NCBI RefSeq assembly: GCF_017545445.1
Contig: NZ_JAFWOM010000067.1
Coordinates: forward strand, 1-64,000
DNA: 64,000 nt
DNA from: Fibrobacter sp.
GTDB taxonomy: Bacteria; Fibrobacterota; Fibrobacteria; Fibrobacterales; Fibrobacteraceae
Direction of reading: 5' to 3'
Part shown: positions 50,129-59,377 of the stretch, one piece after another
Numbering within the stretch: the stretch's first letter is position 1
How the letters are laid out: each line of letters opens with the position of its first letter
Notes under the pieces: generated by a model
Told to the model about the DNA's origin: nothing
The model's database searches: none
The model's input: the letters and a program-made list of their open reading frames with translations, nothing else
Program-made: the position numbers and the translations under genes

Positions 50129-50932
50129 TCACTTGTTTTGAGGCTTTCCTACACCTTTCAAAATCTCAAGCACCCCTCTTGAATATGGTGTTGCAGGAGT
50201 CCCTTCCAGCGCCGCCCCAAGAACGCAGGAACATCTCTTATGCTTTTTTAGTTCGTCTTGAGACGGCATTCTCACACCCACGGCATCGTACATATCCTTG
50301 GACAGTTTCGCCCAATCGCCATAGCTAGAATCAGCGTCATCCAACAATCCAAACGTCAAAAACGAGAATCCAATATTCTTAGCCGCTTGCACCAACGGCT
50401 TATAAGAACGAAGCCACTGGAGGAATTCTTCACGATTACCATTTGGTTCCAACATAAAAAGAATATCATTCGTATCAGGACGGTCTTCGGCGTTCTTGCG
50501 ATATTCAACCAAATTCCAGACAACTTCATCAAGCGCAGACAACGGAGCCTCAACAACATTCTTGTCATGGTGTTTCAACTTTTTCTTCAATGGAGGCGGC
50601 ATTATTCCACCTTCACCAAGCCCAACCGCCTTATACATTCTGTGTTTTTTATCGACGATTACACTATCGAGCAAGCCATCCTTTTCGGAATACAGCGCCC
50701 ACACAATGCGGCCAGGATCGTCTGCGCTTTCGCGATGAAGCGTCACATAACGCGTCCCATATCGGTCGGACAATGTTGTATAGAATATATTAGGAGAAAA
50801 GCCACCCCTGGCGCCAATGACCATAAAATCTTTAACAATCACTACAGAAAGATCAAGGGTATGGCAGTCCGCCCAGCAGAAAGCCGAACAGACTAAGGCC
50901 AACATTAGGACTTTTAACGTTTTTCGCACCAC
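50129..50932 (-). CDS. Secreted protein of unknown function
   Basis: A 267-residue protein with a signal peptide (LKVLMLALVCSAFCWA). It has VVIVKDFMVIGARGGFSPNI, a Pro/Lys-rich PPPLKKKLKHHDK and late cysteines in KRCSCVLGAALEG. No family recognised. The start is GTG (two adjacent GTGs; AGGA upstream). It follows the TIGR02145 lipoprotein gene by 9 nt on the same strand, so the two are probably cotranscribed and may act together at the cell surface. Confidence 0.6.
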   Translation of the reverse strand: MVRKTLKVLMLALVCSAFCWADCHTLDLSVVIVKDFMVIGARGGFSPNIFYTTLSDRYGTRYVTLHRESADDPGRIVWALYSEKDGLLDSVIVDKKHRMYKAVGLGEGGIMPPPLKKKLKHHDKNVVEAPLSALDEVVWNLVEYRKNAEDRPDTNDILFMLEPNGNREEFLQWLRSYKPLVQAAKNIGFSFLTFGLLDDADSSYGDWAKLSKDMYDAVGVRMPSQDELKKHKRCSCVLGAALEGTPATPYSRGVLEILKGVGKPQNK

Positions 50933-50941
50933 AAGTCCTAA

Positions 50942-52810
50942 TTATTCCTTGTCCTTGATGCAACGGACGGAGTAGGCGTCATCTTTACCAATGTACTCCA
51001 ATTTCGCTTCGTCACTGTCATAGTTCAAACGGATGTAGTACGCAAAGTAGATATTGAGTTCTGTAGAAGTCCAAAAGAACCCTCCATGGGCACTATAGTT
51101 GAAAACTTCATCAATAACCCTGGTGTAACCAGCAGGCAGCGCAGAAAATCCGAAGTCATCCGTGCCGGATCCGTTATTATACCAACCCGTTTGCGTTTTG
51201 AGAATTTTAGCAGCAGTAGCCCGTCCACCCACCGCCGTGAACAAAGCATTCCATTCCGTTGTATCAGGCAGATGCCAGCCACTAGGGCAGATTCCCTGAA
51301 CTGCACCAGTAAATCCGCATTCCTTAACGAAACCGCAATCCAACGGATTCTTGGCATCAGTTGCCAACTTCACGGAGTCAATGGTCGCCGTCCAGGTGTA
51401 AAGGCGGCCCGCCACCTCGCAATTTTTCTTCTCATAATGGAAACACCAGGACCAATTGTATTTATTCTCGCCCGAACCTCCCTGACCAACGTCAAAGTCC
51501 AAGTTTTCCGCCATCCAGGTTTTGGAATAGTCCGTTCCCTCCGGAGCAATGGTTATCGTCCTGTAGACTTTGCCATCGCGGGTATCGATTATACTATCAT
51601 ATTTGATTTCTGGATTAAAGTAAGTTTCCTTCGGTGATGTCAAATGAAAGTCTACATAAGTAAGAGATCTAGAGGAACTGCTGCTGGACACATTTGTTTT
51701 GCTAGAACTCGACTTAGGTCTGACACTGGAAGATGACCCTTGTAATAAGGAATCATTCATCACACAACGAACAGAAAGCCCATAATCTTTCGACTCGTTT
51801 ATAACAGTAATCACTGATTCATTACGAATATCTATGTAAGATGATTCCAAACTGTATCGGCCATGTTCAGATGAATTCCAAAAATACGCTTTGGATCCCT
51901 TAGATGAATAGCAGCTGCCACTACATGTTGTGATTCCAGCAGGAAGCGCACCAAACCCATATGCATCAGTTTTAATAGAATCACTCCTCCATTCTGCAGA
52001 CACAAGAACATTACCCGCAGTCCCACTTCCACCAACGATATTAAACAACGTATACCAATCTCCATACGAAGGGACATACCATCCAGCAGGGCAAATCCCT
52101 TGTGCACGAAAATGTCCTTCACATTCCACGCCATAACCACATCCCGCGCTTTTTTCGCTAAAAATAGCAGCACTATCCATTACGGCGCTCCATAAATACA
52201 ATCTTCCATACTTTTCACAATTCGATGCTTCGCCATCATAACAAAAGCTCGAAGAATCTAAACTTTCCGTCGGTTGCAGGTAAGCATAGTTGAAATTTTC
52301 AGCCATCCACCACATTTTTCCAATTTTCACCGTCTTATATGATTGACCATCGCGTTCATCAAACAAAAGTCCATATTCACAATTGTCCGTACTGTCGTTT
52401 TTACAGGGAGGTTCATAAAGGGTAGAGACAGCCAGCACACTCGAGCTGCTATACACAACACTACTACTAGACGACGAGGAAGACTTACCAGAGGAAGACG
52501 AACTTTTGCCGTTGCTCGAGGAACTTTTATCTTTACTAGACGATGAACTTTTCCCCTTCGCGCTCGATTTCGGCTGGTCATAAGATTCAAACCATTCGTC
52601 GCCATCGCATTCGTAGTTTTTGCCCAAGCTTTCAACGTAAATTAGCACGCCCATAGCTGAAAAATTACATTCATACGTGTTCAATTCCGTTTTATCCGCA
52701 ACTTCTTCTGGGAATGAGTTTGAATTTATCGAGGTGCTATCGTCACCACACGCAACAAACAGCAATGCCGAAACAACGGCAAATGGGATAAACGACATGG
52801 CAAATTTCAT
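50942..52810 (-). CDS. Lipoprotein with two Fib_succ_major (TIGR02145) domains, second copy
   Basis: A 622-residue predicted lipoprotein (lipobox LFVAC, Cys21). A Ser/Lys-rich linker (about 82-130) leads to a first TIGR02145 domain (about 150-355; WWMAENFNYAY, YGRLYLWSAVMDS, CPAGWYVPSYGDW), a second Ser linker (SSSSVRPKSSSSK), and a second domain (about 400-622; TWMAENLDFDV, AGRLYTWTATIDS, CPSGWHLPDTTEWN). It has the same plan as the protein at 32143 but low similarity in the linkers. The ATG at 52810 has AAGGA 9 nt upstream. Confidence 0.88.
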   Translation of the reverse strand: MKFAMSFIPFAVVSALLFVACGDDSTSINSNSFPEEVADKTELNTYECNFSAMGVLIYVESLGKNYECDGDEWFESYDQPKSSAKGKSSSSSKDKSSSSNGKSSSSSGKSSSSSSSSVVYSSSSVLAVSTLYEPPCKNDSTDNCEYGLLFDERDGQSYKTVKIGKMWWMAENFNYAYLQPTESLDSSSFCYDGEASNCEKYGRLYLWSAVMDSAAIFSEKSAGCGYGVECEGHFRAQGICPAGWYVPSYGDWYTLFNIVGGSGTAGNVLVSAEWRSDSIKTDAYGFGALPAGITTCSGSCYSSKGSKAYFWNSSEHGRYSLESSYIDIRNESVITVINESKDYGLSVRCVMNDSLLQGSSSSVRPKSSSSKTNVSSSSSSRSLTYVDFHLTSPKETYFNPEIKYDSIIDTRDGKVYRTITIAPEGTDYSKTWMAENLDFDVGQGGSGENKYNWSWCFHYEKKNCEVAGRLYTWTATIDSVKLATDAKNPLDCGFVKECGFTGAVQGICPSGWHLPDTTEWNALFTAVGGRATAAKILKTQTGWYNNGSGTDDFGFSALPAGYTRVIDEVFNYSAHGGFFWTSTELNIYFAYYIRLNYDSDEAKLEYIGKDDAYSVRCIKDKE

Positions 52811-52971
52811 AAGAAATCCTTTTCTTTAAATCATCCCACTACACTTGTTTATAAATGTACAAAATAACGAAGAACTAAAAAAGCATTATTAAAAAATCCC
52901 TCAAAGCAAATAGCCGCAAGGGATAAAAACGATTTCAAGTTTCTAAATGACGTTTAAACCGTGTTCAAATT

Positions 52972-53325
52972 TTATTGACCGTCTTCGCAAGTCGCCTTGG
53001 CCGCACGGTAAGCCAATTCAAGCCCGACTTCGGATTCCATGTTGTACATGGAATAAGTCTTGGTATTGTTTGAGCCGTGCGAATCCTTGATGGTCACGAT
53101 TAAGTCGCGGCCTTCGGCCTTGTAGATGTATTCAGCATCATCGCCAAACGCATCCTTGCGGATAAAGTGCCATGTATTTACGTCTTCCTTGACCATCTCG
53201 TCGCAATTTTTCACATTTGTGCGGTCGATACCCGCATTTGGCGATGACGAACTGTCGTCGCAGGCGGTAAACATCAACGAAGATGCGGCTAAAAGTGCAA
53301 AAGCACCGGCATAAGATTTAAACAT
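52972..53325 (-). CDS. Small lipoprotein of unknown function
   Basis: A 117-residue predicted lipoprotein (lipobox LMFTAC near residue 22, followed by DDSSSSPNAG). The mature part has one Cys early and one near the end (KATCEDGQ) that could pair. Beta-rich segment WHFIRKDAFGDDAEYIYKAE. Start at 53325 (MFKSYAGAF), since AAGGA is 6 nt upstream; the ATG two codons earlier is too close to it. Confidence 0.65.
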   Translation of the reverse strand: MFKSYAGAFALLAASSLMFTACDDSSSSPNAGIDRTNVKNCDEMVKEDVNTWHFIRKDAFGDDAEYIYKAEGRDLIVTIKDSHGSNNTKTYSMYNMESEVGLELAYRAAKATCEDGQ

Positions 53326-53409
53326 AACCATTCCTTTTTTTGTTTAAAACTACAAAATATCCCAAAATGAGGCCATGATTGAGCAGGCGAATTTGGATTA
53401 AAAATCCCT

Positions 53410-54105
53410 TTACTCAGAAAACGTGAACGGCACCGTAACGGTAGTCTTGCCGCTGTACCCGTCTTGAAATTTCCATTGCTTTATATCTTCTAAAATAGCC
53501 TTTTCAAACTCGGGATACTCCGTCGTCGCTTCGACGATTTCGGCATTTTCCACATCGCCACTAGGGGGTATGGACCACTTTACTCTAACTTTGCCGTCAA
53601 AAGAACGCTTCTTTGAATAACTGTTATAAATAGATCTCAACCGCGGCGCTTCCTTACGGACTACTTTCATAATTTGACTTGCCGAGCGAGGCTGAGTCTG
53701 GGTAACAGCTACCCCTTCAGCAGAGAATTCGATATTCGCTTTTGGCTTGAGTGACCTGTAATCTATTAGAGGACATTTTAGCTGGCCAAGTTTTTCCTGA
53801 ACCTCTTTTTCTAGCTCTGGATAATTGACCGTCGAAGTATCAATGCTAACACTATCTACACCGCCATCCTGACGCACCGTCATCGTCACGCTGATTTTAC
53901 CGGTAAGGCCCGGACGTTCCAAAACGTACATGTCATAAATCGGGAGCACAAGTTCTTTTATGCTATCCAAAAATGCGCTGCTTGGATGTTTCGTAGAAGA
54001 AATAGCTTCATCGAACTTTTCTGTAGATACGTGACGCGTCTTAGGCGCGCAAGCCACAAACATTGCGGCAACGATAAAAAATCCAATCCATTTCATAAAT
54101 TTCAT
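53410..54105 (-). CDS. Lipoprotein with two AgmX/TonB-like C-terminal domains
   Basis: A 231-residue predicted lipoprotein (lipobox AMFVAC, Cys19). Two tandem repeats of a TonB/AgmX-PglI-like fold: KISVTMTVRQDGGVDSVSID ... YPELEKEVQEKLGQLKCP and KVRVKWSIPPSGDVENAEIV ... YPEFEKAILEDIKQWKF. In myxobacterial and other proteins this domain ends gliding or TonB-type energy-transducing proteins; a lipid-anchored form without a membrane helix more likely plays a structural role. The start could be the ATG at 54105 or the one three codons on (54096). Confidence 0.7.
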   Translation of the reverse strand: MKFMKWIGFFIVAAMFVACAPKTRHVSTEKFDEAISSTKHPSSAFLDSIKELVLPIYDMYVLERPGLTGKISVTMTVRQDGGVDSVSIDTSTVNYPELEKEVQEKLGQLKCPLIDYRSLKPKANIEFSAEGVAVTQTQPRSASQIMKVVRKEAPRLRSIYNSYSKKRSFDGKVRVKWSIPPSGDVENAEIVEATTEYPEFEKAILEDIKQWKFQDGYSGKTTVTVPFTFSE

Positions 54106-54481
54106 GCCTTTATACGAAATATAATAAATGCTTATTATTGCAAGCCAAGCCATACATCTTGTAAATGCTGTTAAAACTGTATGGTTTCGTTCCGAGATGA
54201 TCTTATTACATTATGCCCATACCCCATAGTTCAAAGGGAGCTGCAGGCGACCGAACTTATAGCCCATACCTTTACTGGATTCTATCGGCTCTTCGAGCCT
54301 CCAGAATGACGGAGAAACGTGTAGTCACTTCCTACTATTTACTAACCACCAACCACTGCTTACTAACCACTGCTTACTAACCACTGTTTACTAACCACTA
54401 ATCACTCCCACATAGCATAAAAATAGACTTTAAACTTTCCGGGAACTTTTTAAATTTGGAATTGTATAAAAAAGGATTAAT
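54106..54481. repeat. Intergenic repeats with a 14-nt tandem run
   Basis: A TACTGGATTCTATCGGCTCT...CCAGAATGACGG unit lies at about 54273-54312. From 54332 to 54410 the DNA is a short tandem run; 54360-54373, 54374-54387 and 54388-54401 are copies of TTACTAACCACTGC with changes in the last two bases. GTATAAA (54464-54470) may be part of the promoter of the methyltransferase gene. No gene is seen. Confidence 0.65.
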
Positions 54482-55642
54482 ATGTTTTTTGAACAAGCCA
54501 TCGCCAACAATCTCCCGAATTACACCAAGGAATCCGATTCCGCTTACGGCGAGACTCTTGCCCCGCTCGAATACAAGGAAGAGCTCAAGGTCAAGAACGC
54601 CGCTATCCGTGAATTTTGGGATGTCAACCGCCTTGCTCGTGGCCCGCAACCGATTATCGCAAGTCCGATGCCGCGCAATTACCGCACCACGTCCAAGCGC
54701 CAAGTCGAAATGAAGCCGGGCGATTTGCGTTTTAACGAATACGATAGTATCTTGGAACCCGAAGAGCACAATGCGATTTACCGTTTGCTGTTCGACAAGC
54801 TCATTACGCCGGCGTACAAGCCGCTCGCCTACGCGCTCAACTGGATTATCATCCGCGGCACGTACAAGTACCGCGTCGTGATTTTCAACGTGAAAAAACT
54901 GGACGCAAGCATTGTCCGCAAGTTGAAACAAATTGCAGAAGTTTTGCAGCAGTGCCCGTACCACGTGACGGCGGCGCACACTTACGTCGATACTACGGAA
55001 TCGAACTACTATCTCGAAGCGAAGCGCCCGACAGACACGCTCAACTTCAAACAGCTTTACGGCCCGCGTGAACTTTCGCTGGACCTCGGCCATTTCAGGC
55101 TCAAATACCCGGTGACGGGTTTCAGCCAAATTAACGAAAGCCAGATTCACAACCTCATCAAGTCCGCAAGCCGCTTGCTTGGCCTTGAAAAGGGCGACCA
55201 CTTCTTGGACCTTTACTGCGGTTACGGCCTCTTCAGTTTTGCACTCGGCGAAGCCGCCAAGTCTGTACTCGGCGTGGAATGGGAAGGCCCGTCCATCGAT
55301 TGCGCGAAGGCTTCCGCCAGATTCTTGAAGAAAAATTACAAGTTCATCGCAGGCAAGATTGACGAGACGTTCGTGCAGATGCGACTCCCGCGGCCGATCC
55401 CTGGCGAACCAGAACGCATTTTGCTGGACCCGCCACGCAAGGGAACCGAACCCGGCGTGATTCGCGCGCTTGCTTTGCGCAAGCCCGTCCGCGTGCTGCA
55501 CATTTTCTGCGGCACGGACGAAATCCCGGATGCCCTCGCCGAATGGGAACGTTTTGGCTACCGCGTCAAGGAAGTGCTGCCGCTCGACTTGTTCCCGGGC
55601 ACGCCGCACCTCGAAACGCTCGTCGCGCTGGAAAGAAAGTAA
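54482..55642 (+). CDS. RNA m5U methyltransferase (TrmA/RlmC/RlmD family)
   Basis: A 386-residue SAM-dependent RNA (uracil-5) methyltransferase. Motifs: PVTGFSQINESQ (about 216), DLYCGYGLFSFALG (motif I, about 240), LLDPPRKGTEPGVI (about 318) and the end DLFPGTPHLETLVALER. The nucleophile Cys is in VLHIFCGTDEIPDAL; relatives usually read SCNP there, so two neighbouring residues differ. No N-terminal TRAM domain or 4Fe-4S cysteine set is seen. The target (tRNA U54 or 23S rRNA) cannot be told. The ATG at 54482 has AAGGA 6 nt upstream. Confidence 0.87.
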   Translation: MFFEQAIANNLPNYTKESDSAYGETLAPLEYKEELKVKNAAIREFWDVNRLARGPQPIIASPMPRNYRTTSKRQVEMKPGDLRFNEYDSILEPEEHNAIYRLLFDKLITPAYKPLAYALNWIIIRGTYKYRVVIFNVKKLDASIVRKLKQIAEVLQQCPYHVTAAHTYVDTTESNYYLEAKRPTDTLNFKQLYGPRELSLDLGHFRLKYPVTGFSQINESQIHNLIKSASRLLGLEKGDHFLDLYCGYGLFSFALGEAAKSVLGVEWEGPSIDCAKASARFLKKNYKFIAGKIDETFVQMRLPRPIPGEPERILLDPPRKGTEPGVIRALALRKPVRVLHIFCGTDEIPDALAEWERFGYRVKEVLPLDLFPGTPHLETLVALERK

Positions 55643-55924
55643 ATAGGAGTTAGGTTTTAGGGGATAGGGATTAGGAAATATAGTAATTGGAGCCGTTAAT
55701 AGAACTGCGAAGCCTATGATAGCCTTTAGCCCCGAATTAAGGTTGGTGCACTTCGGCATAAGGTTGGTGAGCCTGTCGAACCACAGTGACCTTTTGTCGA
55801 ACCACCGAGCCGGGGGATAGAATCCAGTCTAGTTCCTATCGGCCTTTGGCCTCCAGAATGACAAGGACGAGTTCGTCCAAAGCATTGATTCCTTTTTTCT
55901 ATCTTTGTGCTGGGGTATTTGATT
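55643..55924. repeat. Intergenic repeats including the twin of the gluQ insertion
   Basis: A GTTAGGTTTTAGGGGATAGG short-period run at 55650-55676. Bases 55740-55805 are identical, inverted, to 1972-2037. An AGAATCCAGT...CCAGAATGACAAGG unit follows at 55820-55866. Confidence 0.9.
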
Positions 55925-57151
55925 ATGGTTACATCTAACGAAAATACAACAGCTATCGGGAGCGGAAACACTGGAGGCAACGCAAAGCCTCCTCTTTGGA
56001 CGCGTAACTTTGTAACGTGCTCTGCCGCGAACTTTCTTTTGTTCTTCAGTTTTTACCAGTTGTTGCCGATTCTTCCGTTGTACATTATTGACAAATTCGC
56101 AACCGACAACGCGACTGCCGGCATCATCATTTCGCTTTACACGATTGGAGCACTCGCATGCCGCCCCTTCGCAGGGTTTCTCGTCGATACGCTCAGCAGA
56201 AAACCGCTGTACTTTTGGACGTTCTTCGCATTCACTCTTTGCTTTATCGGTTACAAGACGGTTGGGCTTTTGCCGATTCTTGCTGTTGTGCGATTTGCAC
56301 ATGGGCTTTTCTTTGGAATTTCGACAACGGCAAGCAATACCGTCGCTATTGACGCACTGCCTGCAAGCCGCCGCGGCGAGGGCATCGGCTATTTTGGCAT
56401 CAGCGTGAACCTCGCTTTTGCAACCGGCCCCATGACAGGGATGTTCCTTTACGAAGCTTTCGGCGATTCCATCGTCTTTGCGATTTCGATTATTTTGTGC
56501 GTTATAGGGCTTATTCTTGTGCAAACGTTACGCGTTCCCCGCAAAGAGAAAAAAGCACACGCCCCGCTTTCGCTGGACCGGTTCTTTTTAACGCGAGCCG
56601 TGCCGCAGTTTGCAAACTTCATCTTCGTCGGTTTCGCTTACGGGCCGGTTACGAACTACATTGCGCTATACGCCAAGGAGCTTGGCATTGGCGGCTCGGG
56701 ATGGTTTTACGCCCTCATTGCGGCGGGCCTCATTCTGAACCGCATCATGACGGGTCGCCTCATCGACAAGGGATACCTTGTTCATCTCGTCGGCACCGGG
56801 ATGACGCTGAACGTTGTTGCATATTTCATCTTGGCATTCTGCCATGGCCCCGTCATGTTTTTCCTTGCATCGTTCCTCATCGGCACAAGCCTTGGTCTCA
56901 TTTTCCCCGGCTACCAGACGATGTGCGTGAACCTAGCCCGCCATGACCAACGCGGCACCGCAAACAGCACCTACCTCAGCGGCTGGGACATCGGCATCGG
57001 CATTGGAATTCTCGTCGGCGGCGCAATGGCGAACCGTTTCGGCATGCACCAGCCGGTGTTTTTCGCCTGCGCTATTGCTCTTGTGCTTGCGGATATCATG
57101 TACCTCGCTTACACCGCAAAACATTATTTGAAAAACAAACTGGAAGGGTAA
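55925..57151 (+). CDS. Major facilitator superfamily transporter
   Basis: A 408-residue inner-membrane protein with 12 predicted helices and the cytoplasmic loop 2-3 motif as GALACRPFAGFLVDTLSRKP. The central loop has RVPRKEKKAHAP. It is related by eye to the YhhS/YfcJ (arabinose-efflux-like) group. Substrate unknown. Start ATG at 55925; no strong ribosome site (TGGGGTATTTGATT upstream). Confidence 0.9.
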   Translation: MVTSNENTTAIGSGNTGGNAKPPLWTRNFVTCSAANFLLFFSFYQLLPILPLYIIDKFATDNATAGIIISLYTIGALACRPFAGFLVDTLSRKPLYFWTFFAFTLCFIGYKTVGLLPILAVVRFAHGLFFGISTTASNTVAIDALPASRRGEGIGYFGISVNLAFATGPMTGMFLYEAFGDSIVFAISIILCVIGLILVQTLRVPRKEKKAHAPLSLDRFFLTRAVPQFANFIFVGFAYGPVTNYIALYAKELGIGGSGWFYALIAAGLILNRIMTGRLIDKGYLVHLVGTGMTLNVVAYFILAFCHGPVMFFLASFLIGTSLGLIFPGYQTMCVNLARHDQRGTANSTYLSGWDIGIGIGILVGGAMANRFGMHQPVFFACAIALVLADIMYLAYTAKHYLKNKLEG

Positions 57152-57317
57152 TACTAGACGAAAGAACGCCGCTTAGGTTGGTGAGCTTGCCGAACCACGC
57201 GGCTATAGACGAAAGACGAGAGAAAGTAAACAGTGGTTAGTGGTTAGGATTGTATATAATAACGTTCCCATTGCATTCCTGTTTACTAATCACTGTTTAC
57301 TAACCACTTTTAAAAAC
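57152..57317. repeat. Intergenic repeats
   Basis: AGGTTGGTGAGCTTGCCGAA followed by CCAC at 57174-57197, then AGACGAAAGACGAGAGAAAG and two runs of TTTACTAA.CACT type around 57225-57310. Confidence 0.65.
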
Positions 57318-58448
57318 CTAATCTCTTTTATCTTCGTACATTTTCTTATCAGCGTTGATCATGCTCTCTTTAAAGCTTTCCGGGTGGCCGTCCCAACGAG
57401 CAAAGCCAACGCTCGCTTCGATAGTGTAGGACAGCGAACGCTTTTGATTTGCAATTTCTTCTTGCAGGCATTCCTTAATCTTGTTCACTACATCATCCGG
57501 AACATCGGTTTGCGCAATCATCAAAAATTCGTCTCCGCCATAACGGCACAGGAACATCGAATAGCTCAAGCTTTCACAAGCTTTCTTGAGCGCTTGAGAA
57601 ACAAGGACTAAAGCCTTGTCGCCCTCGGCATGGCCATATGTGTCGTTAATTTGCTTAAAATGATCTACATCGACCATGATTACAAAGGAGTCTTTCTCGT
57701 CGCGTTGCTGGTGCAAAAAATGATGCAGACGGTTGCGGTTGTTGAGCATCGTCAAAGAATCTGTCGATATCAAATGATTTTGCAGATGCAAATAAACAAA
57801 TAAAATAATAAAAGTACACCAAAAGCAAAAAATCGGTGTCGTCAACGAGAAAATCACCTGCGCTCCGCCAGCAATCAAAACTCCGGGCGTGTAACTTGCC
57901 ACGATCAAGTACGTTCGAAAATTCGGGCGATTCTGGATGTTTCTTGCACGGAGCAGTGCGCGAACAGTCGCCGCAACCCAATAACACATGGGCGTAAAGG
58001 ACAAAATAAAATAATAAAAGTCAATCGGCTCCAATCGCTCGTCCAGCCAAAAATCGGGAGACCAGCAAAATGAAACAAGCAGCACAATTGCCTGCAAGAC
58101 AATCGGTATGAGCAGTTCTAACTGGAGACGTTCAATTTGCTTGCGCGTCATGTCCGTTCGAGTGCCGATTTCAGCAAAAATAAAGCAACTGTAAGCGACA
58201 AAGGGTATGATGACAACATTGAGATAATTCACGACGAGGACGCTGAATACATTTTTCGGGAGAACGCTGTCGTTTACAAGCGCCCAGACCGAGTCGCTTA
58301 TAAAATAAATAATATGCCAAAGGATCAAGTTCTGGAAAAGAGTGTATTTCAACTGCGGAGTCGGAAGTCTCTTGATACTGTACAACAGGAGCGCCAGAAT
58401 ACAAACGCACCCAAGATTGACTTCTACATAAAAACCAAAAACGCTCAT
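57318..58448 (-). CDS. Membrane-bound GGDEF diguanylate cyclase
   Basis: A 376-residue protein with about seven N-terminal membrane helices (residues 8-225) and a cytoplasmic GGDEF domain (about 228-376). Active-site RYGGDEF at 302-308; metal-binding VDVDHFKQINDTYGH at about 259. No RxxD inhibitory site precedes the motif, unlike the FHA-GGDEF protein in this window, so product inhibition is not expected. The membrane part has no recognised ligand-binding signature. The ATG at 58448 lacks a clear Shine-Dalgarno. Confidence 0.92.
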   Translation of the reverse strand: MSVFGFYVEVNLGCVCILALLLYSIKRLPTPQLKYTLFQNLILWHIIYFISDSVWALVNDSVLPKNVFSVLVVNYLNVVIIPFVAYSCFIFAEIGTRTDMTRKQIERLQLELLIPIVLQAIVLLVSFCWSPDFWLDERLEPIDFYYFILSFTPMCYWVAATVRALLRARNIQNRPNFRTYLIVASYTPGVLIAGGAQVIFSLTTPIFCFWCTFIILFVYLHLQNHLISTDSLTMLNNRNRLHHFLHQQRDEKDSFVIMVDVDHFKQINDTYGHAEGDKALVLVSQALKKACESLSYSMFLCRYGGDEFLMIAQTDVPDDVVNKIKECLQEEIANQKRSLSYTIEASVGFARWDGHPESFKESMINADKKMYEDKRD

Positions 58449-58862
58449 GCTACAAAAAATATATTATTTTTATAAAAAGTGTTTATTTCAGTATTTGAAT
58501 TATTTATAGTCGCTTTTTAGTCGTTCGCTTTGATTTTCACTATCGAAAATGTGCCACAGAGGGAACAAACCGCTATAGGGGGAGCGTTTTAAATCTAATT
58601 CCTTTTTTCGTCTTCGTTCAAGCCAACCACAAAGCAAAGCCCCCAGACAACGGACAACGACCGCACACGCATACAGATAGACCAAAGCGGGATAACGCAC
58701 ACTTGGAAAAGCCGCTTTAAAGCCGCTTAAATTCTTTTTCCTCAAATGGAAATTCCAGCAAACGGACAAAGCCCAAAAGGAGCAAGCACAACAAAACGCC
58801 AACGAAAAAGCCCCCGTAAACGAACGGGAGCAAGTTAAAACGACATTGAAAACACAAACCAG
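58449..58862. other. Intergenic region with terminator of the toxin-antitoxin pair
   Basis: It contains the terminator at 58804-58831 and a 100-codon open frame on the minus strand (58500-58802, hydrophobic and Cys-rich, TTG start) that lies beyond the terminator and has no ribosome site; I do not call it a gene. ATATATTATTTTTATA at about 58459-58474 may be promoter DNA of the cyclase gene. Confidence 0.4.
58804..58831 (-). terminator. Terminator of the toxin-antitoxin operon
   Basis: On the minus strand GCTCCCGT, TCGTTT, ACGGGGGC, TTTTT, about 32 nt past the antitoxin stop. Confidence 0.85.
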
Positions 58863-59156
58863 TTACACGGGGGCGGCTTCAAGCATTTCTTTCATGAGCG
58901 TTTGATAGCCTATTCCCACCGAAGCGGCCTTTTTCTTGTAACGCTCGATAACTCGGACGGGAACACGTATAGTTATCGTTTTAGAAGCGTCCAAAGCCCT
59001 TTTTGCCTTGATGGCCTTAACCGCATTATCCCACCCATCAGCGACAACCACGGAGCCGTTTTTCCTGGCTTCTTTCAAGTCCTTGGAATAGTTCCGCTTT
59101 TCGAGAGCTTCAAGCTCCTCTTTGGACATCGTATCATCAACTATTTTGAAGTCCAT
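58863..59156 (-). CDS. Antitoxin-like protein with ribbon-helix-helix C-terminus
   Basis: A 97-residue protein. The C-terminal half TITIRVPVRVIERYKKKAAS...GYQTLMKEML is a ribbon-helix-helix (CopG/BrnA-type) DNA-binding domain; the N-terminal half is an acidic/basic helix (MSKEELEALEKRNYSKDLKE). It overlaps the preceding toxin gene by 16 nt. Such antitoxins neutralise the partner and repress the operon. Confidence 0.85.
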   Translation of the reverse strand: MDFKIVDDTMSKEELEALEKRNYSKDLKEARKNGSVVVADGWDNAVKAIKAKRALDASKTITIRVPVRVIERYKKKAASVGIGYQTLMKEMLEAAPV

Positions 59157-59377
59157 AAATCAACCTCCTCTTTGTGAGAACGCCTTACAGTAACGACCGT
59201 GTACAAGTCCGAAGCCATTACAACAGTCCACATTTCGCCATCAGCCAAACCAACGACAAGGAACTTTTCATCACGTGTAGGAACAACGGCTATTTTGCCG
59301 TCCATGAGCGAAGCGAGCATTTCTGGGGTCATTCCACGTTCGTTCATGCGTTCAAAGGCGTGCTTGGTTATGTTCAC
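59141..59377 (-). CDS. DUF4258-family toxin-like protein
   Basis: A 78-residue protein: HAFERMNERGMTPEMLASLM, DEKFLVVGLADGEMWTVVM, YTVVTVRRS. This is the pattern of DUF4258 proteins, RelE/BrnT-like small RNase folds found with RHH antitoxins. First gene of the pair, with toxin before antitoxin as in BrnT/BrnA operons. RNA cleavage is inferred from the family context. Confidence 0.8.
   Translation of the reverse strand: MNITKHAFERMNERGMTPEMLASLMDGKIAVVPTRDEKFLVVGLADGEMWTVVMASDLYTVVTVRRSHKEEVDLWTSK

Noticed and set aside
54398-55759. 453-codon open frame on the minus strand
   Set aside because: It runs antisense to the RNA m5U methyltransferase, which has all family motifs; the antisense product is Arg/Val/Phe-rich with no recognisable family.
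58500-58802. 100-codon hydrophobic open frame on the minus strand
   Set aside because: TTG start, no ribosome site, lies behind the terminator of the toxin-antitoxin operon, and no recognised family; a weak possibility only.
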